This document shows positions 1 to 8,918 of a DNA stretch of 64,000 nt, one piece after another. Each line of letters opens with the position of its first letter. Position 1 is the first letter of the stretch. The translations under genes were made by a program, and so were the position numbers. The stretch spans positions 62,001 through 126,000 of the forward strand of contig NZ_JACJHX010000011.1 of NCBI RefSeq assembly GCF_014138605.1, in the 5' to 3' direction. The stretch comes from Peribacillus huizhouensis (GTDB lineage: Bacteria; Bacillota; Bacilli; Bacillales; DSM-1321). The notes beneath the pieces are model-generated. The model did not search any database. It was not told the DNA's origin and worked only from the letters and a program-made list of their open reading frames with translations.

Positions 1-200
1 GGATTTTCAAGAAACTTCTTGTACAGCTCTATATCCATGGAAGCTGCGATGCTCTTTGCTGTCTCAACATTGTGGACAGCAATCGATTCTTCTATTGTCT
101 TTTTAATAGTAAGATAAGATGCAAGTATATTCACACCTGTGAAGAATATTACTAAAAATAGGGCCAATCCAAAAATCAATTTTATCTTTGTCTTTTTCAT
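1..200 (-). CDS. membrane sensor protein, N-terminal part only (cut by window edge)
   Basis: An open frame starts at an ATG at 198-200 and runs off the left edge, giving 66 codons. The N-terminus is basic and is followed by one membrane helix at about residues 6-29. An amphipathic stretch rich in Ile, Glu and Ala follows (KKTIEESIAVHNVETAKSIA). This pattern is typical of the start of methyl-accepting chemotaxis proteins or of sensor kinases and GGDEF proteins with an extracytoplasmic sensor domain. The output domain lies outside the window, so the class cannot be decided. Confidence 0.55.
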   Translation of the reverse strand, partial: MKKTKIKLIFGLALFLVIFFTGVNILASYLTIKKTIEESIAVHNVETAKSIAASMDIELYKKFLEN

Positions 201-243
201 AAGAAAGTTTTTTCCAACCTTTATTATGGATTTCTTGAGCAGA

Positions 244-350
244 GTGAAACATCAATCAGTTGGGGTTTTCTTCACCCCCACCTTCGTTTCTTCGAGTCCT
301 CTTAGCCTTGAGGTGGGCGGTCTTACTGCCTGTTAATGCGGGATAAATTA
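244..350 (+). repeat. interspersed repeat R1, copy 1 (short form)
   Basis: This copy has the R1 head (GTGAAAC, then a CAGT-GGGG-TTTTCTTCA block), a stem made by CCCCCACC and GAGGTGGG, and the tail GTTAATGCGGGATAAA. Ten more copies or fragments occur in the window (see findings). It fills most of the gap between the truncated sensor and rsiV. I see no gene in 201-564. Confidence 0.7.
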
Positions 351-564
351 CCCTATATCAACTTAATGATATCGTACGTTTATTCTACTATACTTTAAAA
401 GGGTTACATAACAAAAAAAGGATTATCTATAAAATCAAATTTTTTTCATTTTAATAAGATTACTAGCTTTTAAAGCCTTCTAATAATATGGAGAGTAATA
501 AATTGAAAGGAATACAAAGAGGGGAAATGGAAGAATAGAATCTTCTATCCTTCCACTGAAATTA

Positions 565-1434
565 TTACTTAATATACTCTTTTCCGACAAGAATATCCGA
601 AATTTCATCTGTCGGAATGATAAATTCTACTGGTCCCATATAGCCTGGTGCTACCTCATATTGATCAAAGGCGATAACGAGCTTGTTCTGTTCATTAATG
701 TAGAATTTTTGATTTCTATCAATTTTTTCAAATCTTACCGGATCATCTTCACTAACCCAATAGATTTTATTCGGATCACTTTTCATCTGCTCAGCTATCT
801 GAGCTTTGATATTTTCACTTAATACATCTATATAGCTTTCATTTTTAAATAAACTCTTTAAGGTGAGTAAGACTTGATTTTTTTTATCTACCGTATCGAA
901 CTGCATTTCCGTAGAAGAAGATGCCTGGGTAATGACGTTATAGCGGCGAATTGAGAATATGGAATCATTGTCAGTCAGCACTTCATACCCACTAGTGACA
1001 GCCATATTTGCATTTTCTCCTTCTTTCAGTTCTGCCAACGTCTTTGTAAACTCTTGATACAATTGCTTACTTTCTGCAATATATTTTTCATTCAATGAAG
1101 CTTCCAGACCTGAATTGTCCAAACCAGAAATCGCAGGAACTTTAATATCCATACTTGCTTGGTTATCCTTCTCTTCTTTCCACTCCTGAAATGTGATTAC
1201 ATCAATGACCTTGCCTATAATCGGAATATTAGACATCGCATTAGCAGCCGAAGGACTCGAATTGACCGTTGCGATTAACAAAATAGCGGCAGCCACTGTA
1301 CCTATTGACCATTTATACGCTACCTTCCTTTTTTTAGTGGAAGTTTGAAGCGCTCGGTTTACAACATCATCCAACTCCTTTGGAATAGGTATGTCCATAT
1401 AATGATCTTTTAATTTTCCCAACTTTTTATCCAT
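565..1434 (-). CDS. rsiV: anti-sigma-V factor RsiV (lysozyme-sensing, DUF3298 type)
   Basis: The protein has 289 residues. It has a cytoplasmic N-terminus of about 40 residues, one membrane helix at about 42-58, then an extracytoplasmic domain with a DUF3298/RsiV-like C-terminal half. An Ala-rich PSAANA segment right after the helix would suit signal-peptidase cleavage. In Bacillus subtilis, RsiV holds SigV at the membrane; lysozyme binding triggers its proteolysis and releases SigV. Here it lies directly downstream of sigV, 23 bp apart on the same strand, so the two are co-transcribed. The assignment rests on architecture and on the sigV neighbour. Confidence 0.85.
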   Translation of the reverse strand: MDKKLGKLKDHYMDIPIPKELDDVVNRALQTSTKKRKVAYKWSIGTVAAAILLIATVNSSPSAANAMSNIPIIGKVIDVITFQEWKEEKDNQASMDIKVPAISGLDNSGLEASLNEKYIAESKQLYQEFTKTLAELKEGENANMAVTSGYEVLTDNDSIFSIRRYNVITQASSSTEMQFDTVDKKNQVLLTLKSLFKNESYIDVLSENIKAQIAEQMKSDPNKIYWVSEDDPVRFEKIDRNQKFYINEQNKLVIAFDQYEVAPGYMGPVEFIIPTDEISDILVGKEYIK

Positions 1435-1457
1435 TTTCTATGGCCTCCTAGGATCAA

Positions 1458-1937
1458 TTAATCCATTTTAATACGTAGTAATTCTAGTGCTTTATACAAT
1501 CTCGTTTTAATGGTATTAATGTTTTCTCCTAAAATTATTGCAATTTCTTCTAGCTTAAGATCTTCAAAATAACGAAGGATGATGATCGATTTATATTTAA
1601 CTGGTAAATCGTCAATCGCCTTTTGTAAGTCTATATTTTGATAGTCATCCTCATGGCCTTGACTGAAAAACTCTAAAGTATCCACATCTGCAAGTGTCAC
1701 TTTCTTATGTTTACGCAAAAAATCCAATGCAGTATGAACAATAATCTTATAAAACCAGCTGTTAATCGACTGAGAATCATTAATCTTGTCGACCGAGATT
1801 AATGCCTTTTTAATGGACTCTTGAATAATATCAAGGGCATCATCTTTATTTTTTACATAACTATAAGCAAGCCGGTAGTAGTTTTCCTTTTTTTCAGTTA
1901 TTGTTGTAATAAGTAATTGACGGATATCCTGAACCAT
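1458..1937 (-). CDS. sigV: ECF RNA polymerase sigma factor SigV
   Basis: A short ECF sigma factor of 159 residues. Region 2 (YYRLAYSYVKNKDDALDIIQ) and region 4 (IILRYFEDLKLEEIAIILGE, then the helix-turn-helix) are clear. The frame is open up to 1979. I chose the ATG at 1937 because AAGGAG lies 12 bases before it, and because the predicted ECF promoter at 1996-2024 would start transcription only about 10 bases from the longer start. It is followed by rsiV. The sigma factor probably drives its own operon and the divergent deacetylase, since both sides of the intergenic region carry the same -10 element. Reference annotations may use the longer start. Confidence 0.85.
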   Translation of the reverse strand: MVQDIRQLLITTITEKKENYYRLAYSYVKNKDDALDIIQESIKKALISVDKINDSQSINSWFYKIIVHTALDFLRKHKKVTLADVDTLEFFSQGHEDDYQNIDLQKAIDDLPVKYKSIIILRYFEDLKLEEIAIILGENINTIKTRLYKALELLRIKMD

Positions 1938-1995
1938 TACATGAAAGAGCTCCTTTTTCTTGAAGTTGGTACGTACCATTTAGTGTTACATTGGA

Positions 1996-2024
1996 TAGAC
2001 GTGTGAAAATCTAAGAAAGTTTGT
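1996..2024 (-). promoter_or_regulatory. ECF-type (SigV-like) promoter of sigV-rsiV
   Basis: On the minus strand there is a -35 element ACAAAC (2019-2024), 17 bases, then a -10 element CGTCTA (1996-2001). The -10 and the spacing are identical to the divergent promoter at 2088-2116. This suggests autoregulation. Confidence 0.6.
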
Positions 2025-2087
2025 ACCACCAACAAAAAAATATTGGCTAAATTTACATTTTAAAAAAGTAAGAAATTTGCAGTTTTT

Positions 2088-2116
2088 TGAAACAAATCTT
2101 TTCCTCTAAACGTCTA
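2088..2116 (+). promoter_or_regulatory. ECF-type (SigV-like) promoter of the deacetylase gene
   Basis: TGAAAC (2088-2093), 17 bases, CGTCTA (2111-2116) is a near-ideal ECF sigma promoter. It lies 35 bases before the start codon of the deacetylase. Together with the mirrored element upstream of sigV it places the deacetylase in the SigV regulon. Confidence 0.7.
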
Positions 2117-2150
2117 TCTGATAGACTGATAGTATAAGGGGACTCGTATT

Positions 2151-3581
2151 ATGAAAATAAAAATAGACCAATTAAAAAGAATTAAATTTAAACGTGTTTT
2201 TACATTATTAGTATGTATATTCGTACTAGTTTTATCCATAAGATATGTCATTTCTGAAAAAGCTCAGGCCACAATTAAAAAAGAACCAGAAATTAATTCA
2301 GACAGAAAATACCCTACGGTAGAGATACAAACATTGATTAAAGACCAAACCCATGGCGGATATTCCGTAAGTTATCCATCATTACATATAAAAAAAATTG
2401 ATCAATCGTTAAAAACATATGTAAAAAAAGAGATTGCCAACTATCAGCAAACGCTTGCACAGAATGCTATCTCGAAAAACATCTCAACAGAATTAACAAT
2501 TACATATGATATTACACATTATAGTGAGCAAACGGTAACCATTCTATTTAACAAGTATATATTTACAGGTGGTAAATGGGGAGAACCATCCATTCAAACA
2601 TTTACCTTCGATCTTCCTTCAAAAAAGCAGATTTCACTACAAGATATTTTCTATGAAAATAGTGATTATTTGAACAGCTTATCAATGATTGCTTTTACTG
2701 AATTGAAGCAGAATAAAAATCTTACAGAATTAGAACAGTTAAAAGAAAAAACGAAACCATCGATTGAAAATTTCAGCGAATTTTCTTTGCTCGAAAATAC
2801 GATCGTCTTATACTTCCAGCCATTTCTAAAGCCAACTGGCTATTCTGAACCACAATCAATCGCAATAAAAAAAGAAATATTCGATTCAATATTGCTAGAT
2901 CAATATAAAAACACCGAAGCGAATAAAAACAAAATTAAAGAAACGCCTCCAAGCCATATCGTGACGGAAATTCCAAATTCAAGTGGGATTGATCCAACTA
3001 AAAAAGTCATTGCTCTTACCTTTGATGACGGTCCAAGTAAAGGACCAACAACTTTAATCCTGGATGCATTGAAAGAATCTGACAGTCACGCCACGTTCTT
3101 TGTACTTGGAAGTCGTGTTCAATATTATCCAGAAATCATTCAAAGAATGCTTGAGGAAGGCAATGAGGTTGGCAATCACTCTTGGGACCATCCCCAGCTG
3201 TCTCGCTTGACCGAAGAGCAGGTACAACACCAAATTTTAGACACTCAAGCGATCATTAAAAAAGTAAGCGGTCATGAACCTATTCATCTTCGTCCACCTT
3301 ATGGCGCGATTAACGATAACGTTCGGCAGTACTTAGGGGGGGGATTGAGCGTTACTTTGTGGAATGTCGATACAGAAGATTGGAAATCACGAGATAAAGA
3401 CCAGATTGTCCAGTCAGTGATGAGCAAAGTTGCAGACGGCAAGATTGTCCTTATGCATGATATTTATGCTACGAGTGCCGAAGCTGCCATCGAAATCATT
3501 AAACAGCTTAAAGCTCAAGACTATCAATTAGTGACAATTTCCGAGCTTGAAGAAGTGAAGAAACAGCGGCAAGAAGCTTAG
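2151..3581 (+). CDS. membrane-anchored polysaccharide deacetylase (PdaC/PgdA-like)
   Basis: The protein has 476 residues. It has an N-terminal membrane anchor (about 17-33), an extracytoplasmic DUF4163/DUF3298-like region (about 50-255), and a C-terminal NodB deacetylase domain (about 283-470). NodB motifs are present: TFDDGP near 290, HSWDH near 343-347, RPPYG near 381, and LMHD near 435. Proteins of this architecture remove acetyl groups from peptidoglycan sugars, which gives lysozyme resistance. The ECF promoter just upstream and the divergent sigV-rsiV pair support this role. In B. subtilis the SigV locus carries the O-acetyltransferase oatA instead. An AAGGGGA ribosome-binding site precedes the ATG. 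A run of eight G at 3336-3343 lies inside the catalytic domain. Confidence 0.85.
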   Translation: MKIKIDQLKRIKFKRVFTLLVCIFVLVLSIRYVISEKAQATIKKEPEINSDRKYPTVEIQTLIKDQTHGGYSVSYPSLHIKKIDQSLKTYVKKEIANYQQTLAQNAISKNISTELTITYDITHYSEQTVTILFNKYIFTGGKWGEPSIQTFTFDLPSKKQISLQDIFYENSDYLNSLSMIAFTELKQNKNLTELEQLKEKTKPSIENFSEFSLLENTIVLYFQPFLKPTGYSEPQSIAIKKEIFDSILLDQYKNTEANKNKIKETPPSHIVTEIPNSSGIDPTKKVIALTFDDGPSKGPTTLILDALKESDSHATFFVLGSRVQYYPEIIQRMLEEGNEVGNHSWDHPQLSRLTEEQVQHQILDTQAIIKKVSGHEPIHLRPPYGAINDNVRQYLGGGLSVTLWNVDTEDWKSRDKDQIVQSVMSKVADGKIVLMHDIYATSAEAAIEIIKQLKAQDYQLVTISELEEVKKQRQEA

Positions 3582-3662
3582 CTATAACTAACAAAGGGTA
3601 AAAACACAGCATACTTTTTACGTTGAGCCTATCCCGTATTCCTGCCATACCATATAATAAAT

Positions 3663-3695
3663 GCCTCGCCTAGATTTGTGGCGGGGCTTTCATTT
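3663..3695 (+). terminator. intrinsic terminator after the deacetylase gene
   Basis: The stem is GCCTCGCC (3663-3670) with GGCGGGGC (3680-3687), followed by TTTCATTTT. Confidence 0.7.
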
Positions 3696-3700
3696 TGCTA

Positions 3701-3757
3701 AAACTGATCAATCAGTGAGGGGTTCTTCATCCTACCGAATGTTAGTTCTATTCTCTA
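3701..3757 (+). repeat. interspersed repeat R1, fragment (copy 2)
   Basis: Only the head block is kept (AATCAGTGAGGGGTTCTTCA) and it degrades after about 50 bases. The rest of 3696-3901 shows nothing further except the ribosome-binding site of the next gene. Confidence 0.45.
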
Positions 3758-3901
3758 TATGTACTCTATTGTAGTGTTGAAAACTGTACCTCCCCTTCAT
3801 TCATATTTCAAGGCAATTCTATTGTAAGAATTTCTACGAATCTTTTGACTAGGTTATCCGTATTAATCATTAGGACAATAGATTTTGAAAGGAGTTACTT
3901 T

Positions 3902-5584
3902 ATGGAAAACATCTTTCTATTTTCACTCATTATCGGGATAGTATCTTCACTTATCCTAGTACCCATTTACAAACGGGAAAAATCAAATGAAAATGAGGAT
4001 AAACAGCTAAAATTAGGAGCCTTAATAGCCACTTTGATCCTGTTAGTACTAATTATGTTTTCATTCTATTATCTAAGTAATCTGGATAGGAATCTATCTT
4101 CTTTATGGTTGTTAACCATTATTATTACCGCTTTGGGCGCAGTACTTGCAACTGGTAAGGAAAGAATCATTAAAGCCGTTCTATTCGCTGGAAGTCTTAT
4201 CCTCGCAGCCTTTTTCCTAACCGCAGGTCTGTTTAATGCCGATGAAAAGTATGACAAGGCAAAGATGGAAGAGAAAGTCGAAATCAAAACGTTTGATGAA
4301 AAGGAGACGCCTGCAAGTGTTCCACCACAATTTGCACGCAACAAAATGAGAAAGGCATTCGGCCAAGTTCCAAATACAAGCTATTTCGAACTCGGAAGAC
4401 TACAAATTCAAAAAGTAAACGGGGATTATGTATATATTGCGCCGGTTGAATTTTCAGGATTTTTCAAATGGTGGAAAGGAGAACAAACACCTGGCTACTT
4501 TATTTTAAGCGCTACTGATTCTACAGCCAATCCTAAATTCATAAAGGAAGAGATGATGTACACTCCTTCCTCTTATTTCAATAAAAATATTGAGCGTCAT
4601 ATTCGAATGCAATATCCGAAACATATCTTTTATGGAGATGCACAATTAGAGATTGATGATGAGGGGAAACCTGTTTACGTACGTTCGTTTGGTGACTTTA
4701 TTTCTGCTCGGAATGGATTTACTGTAAAAGGCCTAGTTGTTGTAAATCCTAAAACGGGGAAAACGACTGCATATAATTTAGCTGATGTCCCAGAGTTTAT
4801 AGATGGCGCTGTTTCACCTGAAGTAGTCAGCTTACAAAATAGTTATTTCGGCAATTATGTACATGGTTTTTGGAATAGCAAATTTGGTAAATCGGATGTA
4901 AAACTTCCATCAGATGAAGGTACAGAAGCCAATGTAACACCGATTTTTAGTGAAGATGGAGAGATGTATTATTTCACTGATTTCACAAGTCCAAAAGAAG
5001 GCGTGGATTCCATGCTCGGCTACTCTCTTACAAACTCAAGAACTGGAAAAGCGACGTACTATACAGGAAATCTTGAAGAATCATACATGGATTCACAAGG
5101 AGCTTTGCAAATTATCGAAAAGAAATTTATTGAAAAGAAATGGCATGGAGAGATGTCAGTTCTTTATAATTTCTACGGCGAGGCAAGCTGGTTAACACCT
5201 GTACTTGATTCTAATGGTTTTCTACAAAATTACTTTATCGTATCTGCAGCTAATCCGGAAATTTCCACATATGGTATCACTCCAAACGAAGCATTAAAAC
5301 AATATAAGACAGCCTTGCAAAGAGGTGGAGGTACTGTCGATGGAAGCTCAAAAGCAGAAGAAAAGCAGTTAAGTGGAACTGTCGTAAGAGTCTATAAAGA
5401 AAAGTCTGGGGACTTCACTGTTGTTTCTTTTTTATTAGACAACCACCAAAGCTATATGATTTCTTCTGAAAAAAATCCGAAGTCCATCTACTTAAAAGAA
5501 GGAGATAAGGTGAACATTACCTATTTAGCGACGGATGAAGATTTCTTGCCTGTGAAAAGTCTAATAATTGAAGGACTGGACTAA
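3902..5584 (+). CDS. membrane protein of unknown function, four N-terminal helices and large C-terminal domain
   Basis: I do not recognise this 560-residue protein. Four hydrophobic helices lie in the first ~110 residues (about 3-20, 37-55, 65-84, 90-108). A hydrophilic region of about 450 residues follows. The last ~70 residues (SGTVVRVYKEKSG onward) look like a small beta-barrel/OB-type fold. The frame opens at 3845, but AAAGGAG stands just before the ATG at 3902, which is the better start. The gene stands alone between two terminators. Confidence 0.75.
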   Translation: MENIFLFSLIIGIVSSLILVPIYKREKSNENEDKQLKLGALIATLILLVLIMFSFYYLSNLDRNLSSLWLLTIIITALGAVLATGKERIIKAVLFAGSLILAAFFLTAGLFNADEKYDKAKMEEKVEIKTFDEKETPASVPPQFARNKMRKAFGQVPNTSYFELGRLQIQKVNGDYVYIAPVEFSGFFKWWKGEQTPGYFILSATDSTANPKFIKEEMMYTPSSYFNKNIERHIRMQYPKHIFYGDAQLEIDDEGKPVYVRSFGDFISARNGFTVKGLVVVNPKTGKTTAYNLADVPEFIDGAVSPEVVSLQNSYFGNYVHGFWNSKFGKSDVKLPSDEGTEANVTPIFSEDGEMYYFTDFTSPKEGVDSMLGYSLTNSRTGKATYYTGNLEESYMDSQGALQIIEKKFIEKKWHGEMSVLYNFYGEASWLTPVLDSNGFLQNYFIVSAANPEISTYGITPNEALKQYKTALQRGGGTVDGSSKAEEKQLSGTVVRVYKEKSGDFTVVSFLLDNHQSYMISSEKNPKSIYLKEGDKVNITYLATDEDFLPVKSLIIEGLD

Positions 5585-5604
5585 TCTTATCCCTATAGAA
5601 ATGC

Positions 5605-5647
5605 AAAACACGATGAAGCGATCAAAGCCTTCATCGTGTTTTTATTG
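5605..5647. terminator. bidirectional terminator between converging genes
   Basis: The stem AACACGATGAAG with CTTCATCGTGTT encloses a 10-base loop. It is followed by T on the plus strand and by a T-containing run on the minus strand. It serves the unknown membrane protein and the converging symporter gene. Confidence 0.8.
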
Positions 5648-5661
5648 ATAATTTAGTTGAT

Positions 5662-7074
5662 TTAATTTGAAGCTTTTCTTTTTTCAGCCAAATCAACAGC
5701 AAGTTGGATCGTACGTTTCTTACTCAACGGATATAAAAATGTTAAAATTAAGAACACAATTAGAAGGATGACCGCCGGCACTAAAGTAGCTAGTGCATGA
5801 ATACCATCTAATGCGCCTTGTGTTTGCGCTTCACGAGTTGCATCATATCCAACAGCTGCAATCGCAAAACCACCAAGACCACCAGCAATGGCTTGCCCTA
5901 CTTTACGAGCAAATGAATAGATCGAGTAAACGGTTCCATCTTCACGTAATCCTGTTAAATATTCATGATAATCAATTACGTCTGTTACGAATGCCCAAAC
6001 TACTAAATTAAAGAATCCATATCCGAACATTGCAACACCTAATAGAGAAATAAATTGAGTCGCAGATAAGTTAGGTAAGAAGTATAAAAGAGCATATACA
6101 GCGGCTGCCAATAACACACCTGCTGCTGCTACTTCTTTTTTGCCAAACCTAGCAACTAATGGTTTCACCATTGGCATAGCAATAAATGTAGTAGCTGTTC
6201 CAACAAAACCTACGATACTTAATGCTGCAGCCGTACCAAAATAATCTTTAAATAAATACACGTTAACTGCGCCCGTAAGCATGAAACACACTAAAAATAT
6301 TAGAGCCATAGCAAGAAGCCAAATTAACGGTTTGTTTTTCATAAGACCTTTTAATGTTTGACCTAAATTACCTTTTGGCTTTTCAGTTTCAGGTGCGACA
6401 ATACGTTCAGTTGATAATTTATAACATGCCATATAACAAGAGATAGAAAGAATACCAAAGATAATGGCTCCCATTAGAAAACGGCCTGAATCTGCTTTAT
6501 TATCTACAAATAAGATCAATGGACCAACTACATTAATAATTAGACCTGCCAACGCACCACCCAAAGCTCTGAAAGTAGATAAAGTTGTACGTTCAACTGG
6601 ATCACTTGTGATGACAGATGCCATCGAACCATAAGGAATATTAACAGTACTATATAAAGTACCCCAAATGATATAAGAAGCAAAAGCATATGCCAGGTAA
6701 AAACCATCAGACATTCCTGGAATATGAACAAACATTAATATCCCTGAAATAACAAGCGGGAATGACATTCTGAAAATCCACGGTCTAAATTTACCGTTTT
6801 TACCCGCTTTCCTTGTGTCAATGAAACGTCCCCACGTAACATCCGCTATCGCATCCCATAAACGAGCAACTAAAAAGAGTGTACCAACTATTCCCGCATT
6901 AATATGGAAAACATCTGTATAATAAACCATTAAGAATGAAGAAACAAGAATAAAGAAGAAATCATTCCCGAAATCACCAAACAAATAACCAAGTTTATCT
7001 CTCATACCAAATTTTCTACTTACCCCATTTGTTGCCCCTGTTTCTTCAACTAATTTTCTGGCAGCCTGGCCCAT
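5662..7074 (-). CDS. GPH-family (MelB-like) sugar:cation symporter
   Basis: The protein has 470 residues and about twelve membrane helices, with the glycoside-pentoside-hexuronide symporter pattern. A FGDFGNDFFF stretch lies in helix 1 and an RLWDAIADVTWGRFID motif in the helix 2-3 region, where the cation/sugar-binding aspartates of this family lie. GPH proteins import glycosides, pentosides or hexuronides with Na+ or H+. The ATG at 7074 is preceded by GGAGG; the longer start at 7098 has no such site. No sugar-catabolic gene is adjacent, so the substrate is unknown. A cre-like palindrome lies 275 bp upstream. Confidence 0.85.
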   Translation of the reverse strand: MGQAARKLVEETGATNGVSRKFGMRDKLGYLFGDFGNDFFFILVSSFLMVYYTDVFHINAGIVGTLFLVARLWDAIADVTWGRFIDTRKAGKNGKFRPWIFRMSFPLVISGILMFVHIPGMSDGFYLAYAFASYIIWGTLYSTVNIPYGSMASVITSDPVERTTLSTFRALGGALAGLIINVVGPLILFVDNKADSGRFLMGAIIFGILSISCYMACYKLSTERIVAPETEKPKGNLGQTLKGLMKNKPLIWLLAMALIFLVCFMLTGAVNVYLFKDYFGTAAALSIVGFVGTATTFIAMPMVKPLVARFGKKEVAAAGVLLAAAVYALLYFLPNLSATQFISLLGVAMFGYGFFNLVVWAFVTDVIDYHEYLTGLREDGTVYSIYSFARKVGQAIAGGLGGFAIAAVGYDATREAQTQGALDGIHALATLVPAVILLIVFLILTFLYPLSKKRTIQLAVDLAEKRKASN

Positions 7075-7348
7075 TTTTACCCCTCCATTTAAAAGCATAA
7101 TTCCCCAATCAATATAGGCAAATCCCCAATTTTCTATAAGTAGTTTGAAAATCTCTACTAAATCAGGAATTTACAACATATGGATCTCCATTTCCCTTTA
7201 AAGACTGTTCTAAATTAATAATTGGAAGCCTTTTCAAAAAGTATTAAAAAATTTTTATTACATCTCGAGATTCGCAGGTAATTAGTTTAATAAACTAATT
7301 AATTTCTGTATGAGTAGAATATCACCCTTCATTCACTTCCGTCAACAT

Positions 7349-7371
7349 ATTTTTGTAAGCGCTACAAAAAT
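7349..7371. promoter_or_regulatory. cre-like / LacI-family operator palindrome
   Basis: The arms ATTTTTGTA and TACAAAAAT are perfect, around AGCGC. The core TGTAAGCGCTACA resembles the CcpA cre consensus and related LacI-family operators. It lies upstream of the sugar symporter, so catabolite or sugar-specific control is likely. The rest of 7075-7681 holds no gene. Confidence 0.6.
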
Positions 7372-7572
7372 ATTTTCTAGGACTATATTCCTATTCATAG
7401 AATATAATTGATCCTTTTGATTGGATCATTTAGATCAGGATATGTTAAAAACACACTGTTGCTTTTGGCATACCAGCTCCACAGAAAGCGAACGCCTAAT
7501 CTGAAAAGCAGCAAGCGAGCTTCTGGTAGCTAAAAAAGTACCTTTGCATAATCTTAACCAGTAAAATATAGA

Positions 7573-7632
7573 TGAGGAGACTATCTCATACATATGGTGT
7601 CTGACATATTGGCATTTAAGACGGCCTCCTCA
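7573..7632 (-). terminator. possible terminator hairpin after the ferredoxin-NADP reductase gene
   Basis: TGAGGAG (7573-7579) can pair with CTCCTCA (7626-7632) across a long interior with additional weak pairing. The following TATATTTT on the minus strand is only moderately U-rich, so the call is weak. Confidence 0.3.
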
Positions 7633-7681
7633 ATTTATCTTAACAATTATATATCTCGTTAAAAGATACTAAAACAATGAT

Positions 7682-8731
7682 TTAATAAATCAATTGTTTA
7701 ACTAAATCCCTATTCCGTTTTTTAAAAATTTCATTATGTGAAGAGACCATCGCACTTTTACTAGCGTCAGGTTGAATAAATCGCTTAGCCTTGTTAACGG
7801 CGTTTGCTGCATCTTGGAAAGCACCAGCAATTAAATGAACTTTTCCTTCATAATGAAGAATATCACCAGCGGCATATAATCCATCTATTGAGGATTCGCT
7901 CGTAGCATTACCTGCAATATAAAAATTCTCTACTAAATCAATATTTAATGGACTATTTCCAAGTAGTGCCGAATCACGTTCATAACCATGATTAATGATT
8001 ACATCATCAATGGACAAATGTGAAACATTGCCTGTTTCGGAATTCGTCAATTCAACACGTTCTATTACTTCATGATTCTCACTAGCCATTAGCTTGGTAA
8101 TAGATGTATTATAAAAACATTCTGTGGAACTTTGCATTAATTGTGTGACTTGTGCTTCGTGACCTGTAAATGTATCTTTCCTATATGTGATATACACTTT
8201 CTTTGCAATAGGCTCTAGCTCATTTGCCCAATCTATGGCAGAATTCCCTCCGCCTGAAATAATGACTGTCTTATCTTTGAATCGTTTCAAAGACTTTACT
8301 GTGTAATGCAAATTCGATATTTCAAATCGTTCCGCGCCTTCAATTTGTAACTTTTGAGGATTCAATATGCCACCCCCAACAGCCACAATGACTGTTTTTG
8401 AGAAATGCCTTTGACCAGAAGTAGCTTCCAAGACAAAAAAACCTTCTTCATTACGTGTGATTGACTCTACCTTTTCATTCAAGACAACTTCAGGGTTAAA
8501 TGTTAATCCTTGCTTAACAAGTTGTTCGATCAATTTTTCTCCCGGTATGGGTGTCAGACCTCCAACATCCCAAATCATTTTCTCAGGATATACATGTATT
8601 TTCCCACCTAATTGTGGTTGGAATTCAATAATCTTCGTTTTCATTTCTCTAAGTCCACTATAAAAGGTTGAATAAAGCCCTGCTGGACCTCCTCCAATGA
8701 CAGTCACATCAAATAATTCCGGTTGTTCCAT
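7682..8731 (-). CDS. ferredoxin/flavodoxin-NADP+ reductase, YumC/YcgT type
   Basis: The protein has 349 residues and a thioredoxin-reductase-like fold. The FAD-binding GGGPAG lies at residues 13-18, a second dinucleotide motif (SGGGNSA) near residue 160, and a C-terminal AAGD motif. The CxxC of true thioredoxin reductases is absent, which fits the Bacillus-type ferredoxin-NADP reductases. It is divergent from a siderophore uptake operon and shares a control region with two Fur boxes. Iron-dependent expression and a role in supplying electrons for reductive iron release from siderophores are therefore plausible inferences. Confidence 0.85.
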   Translation of the reverse strand: MEQPELFDVTVIGGGPAGLYSTFYSGLREMKTKIIEFQPQLGGKIHVYPEKMIWDVGGLTPIPGEKLIEQLVKQGLTFNPEVVLNEKVESITRNEEGFFVLEATSGQRHFSKTVIVAVGGGILNPQKLQIEGAERFEISNLHYTVKSLKRFKDKTVIISGGGNSAIDWANELEPIAKKVYITYRKDTFTGHEAQVTQLMQSSTECFYNTSITKLMASENHEVIERVELTNSETGNVSHLSIDDVIINHGYERDSALLGNSPLNIDLVENFYIAGNATSESSIDGLYAAGDILHYEGKVHLIAGAFQDAANAVNKAKRFIQPDASKSAMVSSHNEIFKKRNRDLVKQLIY

Positions 8732-8762
8732 CGTAATTCACTCCTCAGCATCTAATTATAAC

Positions 8763-8777
8763 TGATTATCATTCTCA
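8763..8777. promoter_or_regulatory. Fur box facing the reductase gene
   Basis: TGATTATCATTCTCA differs at two positions from the Bacillus Fur 7-1-7 core TGATAATCATTATCA. It lies 32 bases upstream of the reductase start codon. Confidence 0.65.
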
Positions 8778-8822
8778 TTTAAGGATACATCCTATTTATT
8801 ATTTTTACAATAGAAATAATAG

Positions 8823-8851
8823 TTGACAGCATATATATATAGACTTATATT
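8823..8851 (+). promoter_or_regulatory. sigma-A promoter of the siderophore uptake operon
   Basis: TTGACA (8823-8828), 17 bases, TATATT (8846-8851). Transcription would begin near 8858, just before the Fur box. This excludes start codons upstream of that point for the ATPase gene. Confidence 0.7.
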
Positions 8852-8869
8852 AGGGATGTGCTTTGAAAA

Positions 8870-8884
8870 TGATAATCATTATCA
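8870..8884. promoter_or_regulatory. perfect Fur box
   Basis: TGATAATCATTATCA is an exact match to the 7-1-7 Fur core and lies just downstream of the predicted transcription start, where bound Fur would block transcription of the uptake operon under iron sufficiency. Confidence 0.85.
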
Positions 8885-8918
8885 TATACACTTAGGTGTT
8901 CCAAAAGGAGGTTTCATC

